Below, in pieces: positions 1-5,821 of a stretch of DNA of 7,069 nt (position 1 is the first letter of the stretch; the number at the start of each line of letters is the position of its first letter). The notes below the pieces were generated by a model that saw only the letters and a list, made by a program, of their open reading frames with translations, made no database searches and had not been told where the DNA came from. The position numbers and the translations under genes were made by a program. The stretch comes from Clostridiales bacterium (GTDB lineage Bacteria > Bacillota_A > Clostridia > Peptostreptococcales > Anaerovoracaceae): positions 1-7,069 of the forward strand of contig SVCR01000086.1 in assembly GCA_015058265.1 (NCBI GenBank). The letters run 5' to 3'.

Positions 1-447
1 TTCTCTGTATCTCTTCTCATCAAATACATCGGTATACGGGTTTACTCCCGCAGCGGCAACCTGATCCTGAGTCAGCAGTGAATTGCCGACCTCGTCCGCC
101 GGATAGCTGAGCATAACAACTACCTTCTTAGCACCCTTAGCCATACCCTTGAGGCAGATCGAAAACCTGTTTCTTGACAGGATCGGCCATACGATACCAA
201 TAGTCTCGCCGCCGAGCTTGGCTTTAACGTCCTCAGCAATGTCATCTACAGTAGCATAGTTGCCCTGACATCTTGCTACTACAGATTCAGTGATGCTGAT
301 GATATCGCGGTCTCTGACCTCAAATCCGTCTGACTCAGCAGCAGCAAGAACGCTTTCAACTACCTGCTCTGCAAGGTTGTCCCCCTCACGGAAAATCGGA
401 CATCTGATACCGCGGGATACGGTTCCCACTCTTCTCTCTGTGCTCAT
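1..447 (-). CDS. CofE-like protein (coenzyme F420-0:L-glutamate ligase family), C terminus cut by window edge
   Basis: I translated this frame by hand: 149 codons run open from ATG 447 to the left edge. The N terminus carries a GTVSRGIRCPIFREGD segment, then EVRDRDIISITESVVARCQGNY, then GIVWPILSRNRFSICLKGMAKG and VVVMLSYPADEVGNSLL. From memory these match the conserved blocks of the F420-0:L-glutamate ligase (CofE/FbiB N-terminal) family. True CofE adds gamma-linked glutamates to F420-0 using GTP. Many clostridia without known F420 synthesis carry such homologues, and their substrate is uncertain, so the biochemical role here is open. The start is fixed by GGGAGG ending 6 bases before the ATG. 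A plausible promoter lies at 517-545 and a terminator lies just beyond it, so the gene is probably its own transcription unit. Confidence 0.75.
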   Translation of the reverse strand, partial: MSTERRVGTVSRGIRCPIFREGDNLAEQVVESVLAAAESDGFEVRDRDIISITESVVARCQGNYATVDDIAEDVKAKLGGETIGIVWPILSRNRFSICLKGMAKGAKKVVVMLSYPADEVGNSLLTQDQVAAAGVNPYTDVFDEKRYRE

Positions 448-516
448 AATGAACCTCCCAATGTATTATAAATGTAATTTTTATTGTACTGATCCTCAGT
501 TATACCAAGGGAGTAT

Positions 517-545
517 ATTTTATCACCTAATAACTGTGACTTCAA
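517..545 (-). promoter_or_regulatory. Putative sigma-A-type promoter of the CofE-like gene
   Basis: On the minus strand TTGAAG (540-545) is followed after exactly 17 bases by TAAAAT (517-522), each close to the housekeeping consensus. Transcription would start near 510 and give a leader of about 60 bases before ATG 447. A TATAAT closer to the gene has no good -35 partner. This is assigned by eye only. Confidence 0.45.
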
Positions 546-559
546 CGATTGTATGAAGA

Positions 560-599
560 AAGCCGTACCCGGGACAATTTGCAGTCCTGAGCACGGCTT
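560..599 (-). terminator. Intrinsic terminator downstream of the TlpA-like remnant
   Basis: AAGCCGT (560-566) pairs perfectly with ACGGCTT (593-599), and an inner GGGAC/GTCCT match extends the stem. On the minus strand the hairpin lies 14 bases after the TlpA-frame stop and is followed by TTTCTTC, a modest U-tract. On the plus strand it is followed by TTATTTTATTT, so it could act in both directions. It separates the leftward TlpA-end unit from the CofE-like unit. Confidence 0.65.
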
Positions 600-613
600 A
601 TTTTATTTGCAGT

Positions 614-1036
614 TTACTTTGCAAGCAGTTCGTCCAGTGTCTGTCTGTACTTCATCACATTAGCACCTACGATCGGATCTCCGACAAGATTTCCGTTGCT
701 GCCAACGAAGTATGTCGTAGGAGTGCCCGGTGCAGCGAGCTGATCCTTAAAGCCGTCCCATGCCTTAAGGTTCTGATATGTAACACCTGTATCCTTGACG
801 ATACTCTGGGCATCTGCCATCAGGGAATCATCCGATTCAGTAACGTCTACGACCAGACCTACAACAGCAACACCCTTATCCGCATATTCCTTGCTGATCT
901 GCTCCAGCTCCGGCATCTCCTCGATGCATGGGCCGCAGTATGTACCCCAGATGTTTATCATGGTTACCTTGTTATTAGCGAACAGTTCCTTCGAATCAAC
1001 AGCGTTGCCATCAAGGTCAGTTGTCTTGAAAGAATT
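614..1036 (-). pseudogene. TlpA-like thioredoxin-fold protein, N terminus lost at a junction
   Basis: The open frame ends in TAA at 614-616. It contains FKTTDLDGNAVDSKELF, a short strand, WGTYCGPC with the CxxC redox pair, EEMPELEQISKEY, a valine-rich strand, and PGTPTTYFV, which has the cis-proline loop of thioredoxin folds. This is an almost complete TlpA/ResA-type thiol-disulfide oxidoreductase domain. Exported members normally begin with a signal peptide or lipobox of some 50-90 residues; here the frame has no ATG, GTG or TTG between the TAA at 1103-1105 and ATG 961. ATG 961 lies inside the domain's first strand, has no proper ribosome binding site, and would delete FKTTDLDG. Upstream of about 1036 the frame gives a Cys/Arg-rich stretch unlike a signal peptide, while another frame resembles a different protein. 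I read this as a truncated, probably non-functional gene, or as an assembly misjoin. Confidence 0.65.
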
Positions 1037-1089
1037 CCCCAGCCTGCCTGGACAGCCTTGCGCAGCCCGGCAGCTTTTTTTGCTTTCAT
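964..1089 (-). pseudogene. N-terminal remnant of a membrane 4Fe-4S-binding protein, joined out of frame to the TlpA-like domain
   Basis: ATG 1089 opens a 41-codon frame, 13 bases after the stop of the CXXC peptide gene. Residues 1-21 (MKAKKAAGLRKAVQAGWGILS) resemble the start of the family whose N termini read roughly K..R..VQ..W..L.NSY..GF, followed by CVPGxNCYSCPG (NapH/polyferredoxin-like membrane proteins). That is recalled family knowledge, not a database match. After Ser21 the resemblance stops and the frame reads an unconvincing RQLTLMATLL-type tail to TAA at 964-966, because the DNA there encodes TlpA in another frame. None of the cysteine motifs or membrane segments of the family are present. 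Its place next to the CXXC peptide fits gene orders I recall from clostridia. Confidence 0.5.
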
Positions 1090-1102
1090 TTTCTGCTCGT
1101 TC

Positions 1103-1249
1103 TTATCCAAGGCCTATACACTCCATACATATATTGATCGCCTTAGTCAGCACTACTGCCACCTCGCCGCGATAGATGCCGAACGCGCACAGCGCTATCG
1201 CCAGAGGGATGAGTGCTATAGTTACCTTAAGAGGCACTTCCCTTTTCAT
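1103..1249 (-). CDS. 48-residue CXXC-motif membrane peptide (CD1871A-like family)
   Basis: Translation from ATG 1249 gives 48 residues: a basic start (MKREVPLK), one hydrophobic helix (about residues 8-23), FGIYRGEVAVVLTKAINI, then CMEC (Cys41 and Cys44) and the end IGLG. The pattern of one membrane helix, IYRGE, and a C-terminal INIC(x)2CIG matches the small CD1871A-family CXXC proteins of clostridia as I recall them. The CXXC suggests a redox or metal-ligand role at the membrane face, but the function is not known to me. A ribosome binding site, GAGAGG, lies 10 bases upstream of the start. The gene sits between the EamA transporter and the remnants of a 4Fe-4S membrane protein and a TlpA-like oxidoreductase, which suggests these once formed one thiol/electron-transfer cassette. 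Confidence 0.75.
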   Translation of the reverse strand: MKREVPLKVTIALIPLAIALCAFGIYRGEVAVVLTKAINICMECIGLG

Positions 1250-1327
1250 AATTACTTTACCTCTCTGTTTCTACGCTCTCTGCTATCGCAGACCCCCTGC
1301 TTGCTCGTGTTCAAAGCATTAACGGCA

Positions 1328-2221
1328 CTAGTCGCTTCTCTTCATGTTCATCACGGCTATAGATATCAACACCAGGGCGATGCCGATGATTTTGGCGATA
1401 CTCAGGCCCTGCCCAAATACAACAAGGCCTATTATTGCCGCGACAACAGTCTCGACCGAGGCAAGGACCGGGATCCTGGATGTCTCGGTTATCTTGCTGA
1501 TACCGCCATAGTATACGATATACCCCATTGCTGACGGAACGATGCCGAATCCGAAGAAGACGAGCAGTATTGGAAGTGTGAATGCTGTCCCAATACCATT
1601 CCACGGTCTGATAAGGAAAAAGAGAAGCAGCGCACCAAGTGCCTGTCCGTAGAATGCAGCAGTGAACGGGTTTTCGTCATCAGCTCCGGTCCTCGAAAGG
1701 ATAGGCAGCAATGCATATGTAAAGCCTGAGAGAATGCCCATAACAATACCAAACCCGGAGATCCTCATATCTGAGAAGTCACCGCCTGTTACAGTAAGTA
1801 TGCACCCTACGATATTTATGATGATCGCAGCTATCTTATTCTTCGTCAGAGGTTCATGGAAGAGCAAACTCGATATCACAGCAACATAAACAGGAGACGT
1901 GTACAGGAATACCGCAGCCGTAGCCATGCCGCCCTGTTCAATAGTATTCATGTAACATATATTATAGAGAGCCTGTGATATGAATCCTACCAGCATGCAG
2001 GAAATAAAGCCCCTGCGGCTGATGCGGAAAAGACTTGTTCCCTTTCCTTTGAACAGCAGTATCAGTGCCAGCATTATTGTTGCTGACAGCATCCTGAAGA
2101 ATGCTACCGGAGCCGCGGCAACACCGAAGTTTGAAAGCAGCGTCGCAAACAATCCGATTGTTCCCCACAAGGATCCGGCCATCAGGACCATCAAGTATCC
2201 CTTAGTCTGTTCGTTTTTCAT
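1328..2221 (-). CDS. EamA/DMT-family transporter
   Basis: This 297-residue protein has the size and two-repeat layout of the drug/metabolite transporter superfamily: two EamA units (about residues 8-143 and 156-292), five hydrophobic helices each. The first repeat has GSLWGTIGLFATLL and, near its end, the typical SPVYVAVISSLLFHEPLTKNKIAAIIINIVGCIL, where the HEPLT..K signature precedes the last helix. The second has GFGIVPSAMGYIVYYGGI and ASVETVVAAIIGLVVFGQGLS..KIIGIALVLISI. The protein ends MNMKRSD, cytoplasmic by the positive-inside rule. Members export or import metabolites such as amino acids; the substrate cannot be told from sequence. GGAG lies about 14 bases before the ATG, longer than usual, so translation may be modest. 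The next gene, a CXXC peptide, starts 78 bases downstream with no terminator visible between them. Confidence 0.9.
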   Translation of the reverse strand: MKNEQTKGYLMVLMAGSLWGTIGLFATLLSNFGVAAAPVAFFRMLSATIMLALILLFKGKGTSLFRISRRGFISCMLVGFISQALYNICYMNTIEQGGMATAAVFLYTSPVYVAVISSLLFHEPLTKNKIAAIIINIVGCILTVTGGDFSDMRISGFGIVMGILSGFTYALLPILSRTGADDENPFTAAFYGQALGALLLFFLIRPWNGIGTAFTLPILLVFFGFGIVPSAMGYIVYYGGISKITETSRIPVLASVETVVAAIIGLVVFGQGLSIAKIIGIALVLISIAVMNMKRSD

Positions 2222-2264
2222 TTTTATTCAATTATCTCCGATACATTTGCAATCGCTTTCGTTC

Positions 2265-2304
2265 AGAAAAACAGACCTGCGATCTGTTGCAGTTCTGTTT
2301 TTCT
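2265..2304. terminator. Strong bidirectional intrinsic terminator
   Basis: AGAAAAACAGA (2265-2275) and TCTGTTTTTCT (2294-2304) are perfect 11-base inverted arms. An inner CTGC/GCAG (2277-2280 / 2289-2292) forms the GC-rich part around an 8-base loop. Each arm supplies a T5 run on one strand, so it can stop transcription from either side. On the minus strand it lies about 22 bases after the TAA at 2327-2329, the spacing expected for the terminator of a gene ending there. Confidence 0.75.
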
Positions 2305-2326
2305 TTCCGTTAACGATTTTATTTGT

Positions 2327-2474
2327 TTATTTCTTTGCTGTTGCCTTCTTGCTGTTTGACCATTTTCCGTATATCTTAGTCGATTTTCCCGGGCTTGCCA
2401 GCGTCTATCAACTGGAACATATCCGGTGATACTGCCCCGCTTTTTCTTATCTCATATGGCACTGCGGGTTCCAT
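2327..2474 (-). pseudogene. Possible small gene or gene end broken by a one-base frameshift, unrecognised
   Basis: ATG 2474 opens a 32-residue frame containing PYEIRKSGAVSPDMFQLIDAGKPGKID, stopping at TAA 2376-2378. The neighbouring frame continues with GKSTKIYGKWSNSKKATAKK to TAA 2327-2329. Removing one A from the AAAA run near the overlap joins the two into one 50-residue protein with an acidic/hydrophobic front and a lysine-rich end. A terminator follows at the usual distance, which supports a gene ending here. There is no good ribosome binding site before ATG 2474 and an in-frame TAA lies just upstream, so this may be the last part of a longer, decayed gene. I do not recognise the family. 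Confidence 0.35.
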
Positions 2475-2520
2475 GTCCGATTATTTCTTACTTACCTTAT
2501 AAAAAACAAATCTATCACAA

Positions 2521-2569
2521 TAGAAGAAAAAAGAAAATATGAACTTAGCATGTATTGATTTTTCTTCTA
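2521..2569. repeat. AT-rich perfect inverted repeat
   Basis: TAGAAGAAAAA (2521-2531) and TTTTTCTTCTA (2559-2569) are exact reverse complements separated by 27 AT-rich bases. The right arm overlaps the U-tract of the hairpin after grdB. It may be a secondary terminator or simply purine/pyrimidine-rich sequence; its thermodynamic stability would be low. Confidence 0.4.
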
Positions 2570-2654
2570 AAAACAAGAAGGCAGGATCCTTTGAGACACT
2601 CTCCGAAAGTTTGACTACTGCGGACCGTCTCACAGAATGATCACTGCCCTCCTG
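2569..2654 (-). terminator. Long structured hairpin ending the grd operon (terminator or structured RNA)
   Basis: As minus-strand RNA, CAGGAGGGCAG pairs with CUGCCUUCUUG over 11 positions with two G-U wobbles. After a single bulged U, GAUC pairs with GAUC. Further in, UGAGAC pairs with GUCUCA and UCCG with CGGA, leaving a 15-base apical loop. A run UUUUUAG follows. As plus-strand RNA the two wobbles become A-C mismatches, so the minus strand is the likely transcribed strand. The element starts about 30 bases after the grdB stop. The length and multi-segment structure are greater than a simple terminator needs. Confidence 0.6.
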
Positions 2655-2685
2655 TTTTATGGAGTACGTATAATTAGTTTATTTT

Positions 2686-4002
2686 TTAAAAGTCATTTTC
2701 AAATACAGTCTGTCTGTCAACAGGAGTCTGCAATGCTTTGAGTGCCCTGGTCACAAGACGAGTACGGATCTTGTGAGAATCTTCAGGACTTTGAGTCGGA
2801 TCTCCGAGCGGATACGGGATACCGACTGCCGGTACTATCCTGTTTGCACCTATCGTAAGTGAGATCGGTACGATCGTTGCGATATGTACTATAGGAAGAC
2901 CATGCTTTTCAATACCTTTTACCATCGTTGCGCCGCAACGAGTACAGGTTCCTCACGTGCTGACAAGTATTACTCCGTCAACATTGTGTTCGACTAATAT
3001 CTTCCCTATAGCATCGCCGAACTTCGCTGCTGATCCGGTAGCTGTACCTGTACCTGTTGTAGCATAGAAGTATTCTTCAAGTTCTGCAAATTCTCCTGCT
3101 GCCTGAAGTTCTCTCATTACATCAAGCGGAACAACCAGATTAGGATCTTCGAGGACAAACTGTCTGTCATATCCACCGTGGACAGTCATGAAATCTGCTT
3201 TGTCCATTCTGGACATTCCTTTGATTGAGTACTGACCGAACTTAGTAGCATTTGATGATTCAATGTGATCCGGATTGCCCTGAGGTACGATACCTCCGCT
3301 TGTGACAAGAGCAAGTTTAGCATGCTTCATATCTGCAATTGGTGGCGCCGGATCTACTCTGTCAAATTTAGGCATTGGAAGGTCGGTGACAAATGGCTCT
3401 CCTGCCATCTTCTTGACCAGCATCTGTATACCACGTTCAGAGCCTCTCTCCTCCGCAAAGTAATTGACTCTTATGCCTCTTTCGTGATATCCCTCGATAT
3501 CCGGACCGAGAACCTCTTCCCCTGCAGCCAGCTTCTTGATCATGGCAGCAAGAGGCGGCAGTGCCTTACGCATCTTAGCAGCGGAATTACCTGTTTTGAT
3601 GATAATGAGATCCTTGCGGAACATATCCACTCCCGGATTCTCCTCATACATTGCAGTTACAACAGGTATCCCAAGTCTTTCCTCAACAGCTTTGCAAATA
3701 GCTCCGCAAGCCGTTCCGTATCTTCCTGCATTGAAAGCAGGTCCGGCAACAAACACATCAGGCTCATACTCCTTGACCATCGCAATGACACGGTCTATTG
3801 CTTCGTCAGTTTCTTCTCCGAAGAAGTTATCGCCGCACACTGTAGTTGCGACTATTTCATAATCATCTCCAAGCTGTTGATTGAGGGCCAGCCCCGGACC
3901 GACTGCTCCTTCCATCAGAGTCGGCTCGAAGTCAGCTTTGTCTTCACCGCCTATGCCGGCAAAGAACTGATTCAGATAATGAACAACTTTATATTTGGAC
4001 AT
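2686..4002 (-). CDS. grdB: GrdB-type selenoprotein subunit of reductase protein B (in-frame UGA = Sec350)
   Basis: Read through the TGA at 2953-2955, this gene encodes 438 residues, the normal length for GrdB/GrdF/GrdH. The codons around the TGA give VILVST-U-GTCTRCGATM, that is, Sec350 in the UxxCxxC motif of these proteins. The sequence after it continues the family: PIVHIATIVPISLTIGANRIVP, GIPYPLGDP, ALQTPVDRQTVF. Without Sec insertion the product would be 349 residues and lack the active site. Protein B binds the amino acid and, with the pyruvoyl subunit and selenoprotein A, cleaves its C-N bond reductively, leading to acetyl phosphate via protein C in the cytoplasm. An AAAGGAGG site 8 bases before the ATG and a 35-base gap to the upstream grdE-type gene indicate one operon. 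GIPYPLG and the operon make-up lean towards the sarcosine/betaine forms (GrdF/GrdH), so the symbol stands for the family; substrate is not resolved. Confidence 0.95.
2914..2949 (-). promoter_or_regulatory. SECIS-like hairpin just after the Sec UGA of grdB
   Basis: Within the coding sequence, starting three bases after the UGA, the mRNA can form ACCU/AGGU (4 pairs), UAC/GUA (3 pairs) and a perfect upper stem CGUUGC/GCAACG (2935-2940 / 2926-2931) with a GGC loop. The apical stem begins 12 bases after the UGA, the location where bacterial SECIS elements bind SelB. The apical loop does not copy the E. coli loop, but SECIS sequence varies among bacteria. Confidence 0.65.
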
Positions 4003-4037
4003 AGCTCACTCCTCCTTTCCGCACTCAGCCAGCAGTT

Positions 4038-5327
4038 CTAATATCCCCTCGCGGCAAGCTTGTTATAACCGTTGGCGATAGTTGATGCTATGATTATCTG
4101 TATCTCTGCTTCAAACGACCCGTCAGGATTGATACATCCTGCCCATCCGCCGATCTGAGACTCAATATATTCCTGTGTTCCTATGACATGTTCCATCGCA
4201 GGGAAATTCAGTGTCATATTGCCCTGACCACAGCTTGCAAGAGCTGTCGCGGATTCCGTTGTATCTGCAAGTGACTGTGATTTGCCATCCTTGCCCGGGA
4301 ATTCATCTGTGATCAAAGCTACTTTTATACCCTTCTCCTCGACTTTGCGACAGTTCATCATAAGGTCGGTATCCGGGTTGCCGTATCCTTCCTCGGTGAT
4401 GACGACACCATCAAGTCCAAGGTAATCCGCAAGTTTTCCGACCATATCGGAATGACGCTCCTTATCCGCAAGGAAAACATTCTCGTTTGTCAAAATGACG
4501 CAGATGAAGTTAAGATCCTTGCCGTGATGCTTATACAAGTCCTCAATGACCGGATTGTTCAGATGATGGAATGTCGTGACCTTATCACACGGTGCAACAC
4601 AGTTTCCGGAAACGATTGCTCCGTCCATGATCTCAGTCGGATACATAATGGTAGGAACGAACTGCTTTGCATCTACCCCGTAATACCATGTATCGTGCAG
4701 CAGACCCTGAGATTGAAGCATGTGGACATAGCCTACTTTTGGCAGATCAGGATACTGTGCGATCTGATCAACAAGAGGAAGTGTCTCATATGTGACACTC
4801 TCATCCGGGACAGCATCTTTAGCTTTCTTTGCCAGATAATCGGCTACTTTCAATCCTGCAAGGCGGCCTGCTTTCTCATATGTATGAGTTTCAATATTTT
4901 CCAGCGGCTCGATGACAACGCATAGGTTTACTGTCTGCGAGAATGGGCAGTAGTCAGCTGCGACACCACTCATATCTATGACGCCCTCTTGGAAACCTAC
5001 GATCCTGCCAACCGTTACTACCGTGCAGCCCTTAAGAGCAAGGGTCTTACCGGTCCCGACCGGAGGTGAAACCGGTCCGATGATGCCGGGGAAAACCTGT
5101 CCGCCACCCTCGAGCTTGGTTCTTGGTTCAATGACATCTTTTACAGGCGTGATACGAGTGCTCTCGCCCGGCCTGGCTATTTCCAGCCTGCAGCTTATCA
5201 ACTTGTCGTCCTCAAGAACCAGCTCTTCAACTTCTTCTTTGTTGACATACAAGATGCCGTTTTCAACCTTAGTTTCATCGGCAAACTGGATGTCCTTGAT
5301 AAAGACTTTTTCTAGTTCAAGTTTCAT
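4038..5327 (-). CDS. grdE: GrdE-type pyruvoyl proprotein of reductase protein B (alpha/beta subunits)
   Basis: From ATG 5327 this is a 429-residue protein, the usual size of GrdE/GrdG/GrdI. It starts MKLELEKVFIKDIQF and contains RPGESTRITPVKDVIEPR, GRIVGFQEGVIDMSG and EIMDGAIVSGNCVAPCDK. Members of this family are cleaved before a cysteine that becomes the pyruvoyl group; here Asn242-Cys243 in the GNC motif fits the cysteine known at about 242 in the glycine reductase enzyme. Cleavage would give subunits of about 242 and 187 residues. The pyruvoyl carbonyl forms the Schiff base with the substrate amine. The C-terminal half has LGLDGVVITEEGYGNPDTDLMMNC and DEFPGKDG. The frame is open upstream to 5372, but GAAGGAGG (5338-5345) lies inside that extension and sets the start at 5327. 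GNCVAPCDKVTTFHH, as I recall, is more like the sarcosine/betaine forms (GrdG/GrdI) than glycine GrdE. Confidence 0.94.
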   Translation of the reverse strand: MKLELEKVFIKDIQFADETKVENGILYVNKEEVEELVLEDDKLISCRLEIARPGESTRITPVKDVIEPRTKLEGGGQVFPGIIGPVSPPVGTGKTLALKGCTVVTVGRIVGFQEGVIDMSGVAADYCPFSQTVNLCVVIEPLENIETHTYEKAGRLAGLKVADYLAKKAKDAVPDESVTYETLPLVDQIAQYPDLPKVGYVHMLQSQGLLHDTWYYGVDAKQFVPTIMYPTEIMDGAIVSGNCVAPCDKVTTFHHLNNPVIEDLYKHHGKDLNFICVILTNENVFLADKERHSDMVGKLADYLGLDGVVITEEGYGNPDTDLMMNCRKVEEKGIKVALITDEFPGKDGKSQSLADTTESATALASCGQGNMTLNFPAMEHVIGTQEYIESQIGGWAGCINPDGSFEAEIQIIIASTIANGYNKLAARGY

Positions 5328-5337
5328 TACCAAAAAA

Positions 5338-5345
5338 CCTCCTTC
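5338..5345 (-). promoter_or_regulatory. Ribosome binding site that fixes the grdE-type start
   Basis: GAAGGAGG on the minus strand ends 10 bases before ATG 5327. It lies within the reading frame of a possible longer start at 5372, which has no such site, and the protein family begins at MKLEL. Confidence 0.75.
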
Positions 5346-5378
5346 TTTTTTATTCTCATAATTAAGTGACACCCTATG

Positions 5379-5774
5379 TTAAATGCCGAGCTTTCCGGCA
5401 GCTCCGTCGATCATTGAAAGGTCGATAGTCTCAAAGTCAGCTCGAACAGTATCAGCATAGCTTTCAGGCGTTGGCGCGATCTCCTGCCACTGCCAGAATA
5501 TATGCAGAACATCCTCGATCAGAAGACAATCTCTTCCATGTTCATCCCCTTCACGATATGGATAGAGCAGTACAGATCTTACAGGAGTTTGGTTTGGCTT
5601 CAGGCTGGATGCCTGCGGATGCGTAAGGAGAGAAAACCCCGAATAGACAAGGTCTCTTACTTTCAGCAGGACTTTCTCATAGCTGTCCTCTACTAGGACC
5701 TCGAAGATGTCCTTGTATTTTTCCGAAGCTTTACCATTATTCGTTACCAGAACTACTTTGTCCGTATCCCACAT
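5379..5774 (-). CDS. grdX: GrdX family protein, first gene of the reductase operon
   Basis: The 131-residue product begins MWDTDKVVLVTNNGKASEKYKD, with the LVTNN strand typical of GrdX, and later has YSGFSLLTHPQASSLKPNQTPVRSVLLYP, a second family-like block. It has no signal peptide or membrane segment, so it is cytoplasmic. GrdX is commonly the leading gene of glycine, sarcosine and betaine reductase operons, and its function is not established. Here it is 51 bases ahead of the grdE-type gene on the same strand. AAAGGGG lies 9 bases before the ATG. The promoter must lie in the roughly 80 bases shared with merR. The assignment rests on the N-terminal motif, length and operon position. Confidence 0.85.
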   Translation of the reverse strand: MWDTDKVVLVTNNGKASEKYKDIFEVLVEDSYEKVLLKVRDLVYSGFSLLTHPQASSLKPNQTPVRSVLLYPYREGDEHGRDCLLIEDVLHIFWQWQEIAPTPESYADTVRADFETIDLSMIDGAAGKLGI

Positions 5775-5821
5775 TTTCTTTTTCCCCTTTGCTGTAAAAC
5801 ATCAGGTCATTTAATAAAGCG

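Larger units (their letters stand above)
2222..2685. other. Gene-poor region between the EamA transporter and the grd operon
   Basis: These 464 bases hold no clear intact gene. From right to left they contain: a long structured hairpin after grdB (2569-2654); an 11-base AT-rich perfect inverted repeat (2521-2531 / 2559-2569); a possible frameshifted small gene on the minus strand (2327-2474); and a strong bidirectional terminator (2265-2304). The density of hairpins and the decayed-looking frame suggest a site of past insertion or deletion, but I see no transposase, target duplication or attachment core. Confidence 0.6.

Noticed and set aside
1031..1036. GAATTC at the 4Fe-4S/TlpA junction as proof of a cloning artefact
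   Set aside because: A six-base site occurs by chance often enough, and the codons on both sides explain it; kept only as a reason to check read coverage.
1058..1534. 158-residue plus-strand reading frame across the junction region
   Set aside because: It is antisense to the CXXC peptide and part of the EamA gene, both of which have clear family features.
1980..2429. 149-residue plus-strand reading frame extending past the EamA gene into the gene-poor region
   Set aside because: Most of it is antisense to the transporter and the rest reads through the terminator; no ribosome binding site or family resemblance.
2574..2654. Possible glycine riboswitch, suggested by GGAGAG and CTCAAAGGAT fragments on the minus strand
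   Set aside because: The order and spacing of the conserved glycine aptamer blocks are not met and the element lies after grdB, not before a glycine gene; a hairpin explains the sequence better.
2686..2925. Separate 79-residue gene starting at ATG 2925
   Set aside because: It is the C-terminal part of the GrdB-type selenoprotein after the in-frame UGA and has no ribosome binding site of its own.
3265..4041. 258-residue plus-strand reading frame
   Set aside because: It lies opposite the GrdB-type gene, is unlike any family I know, and is rich in residues typical of antisense frames.
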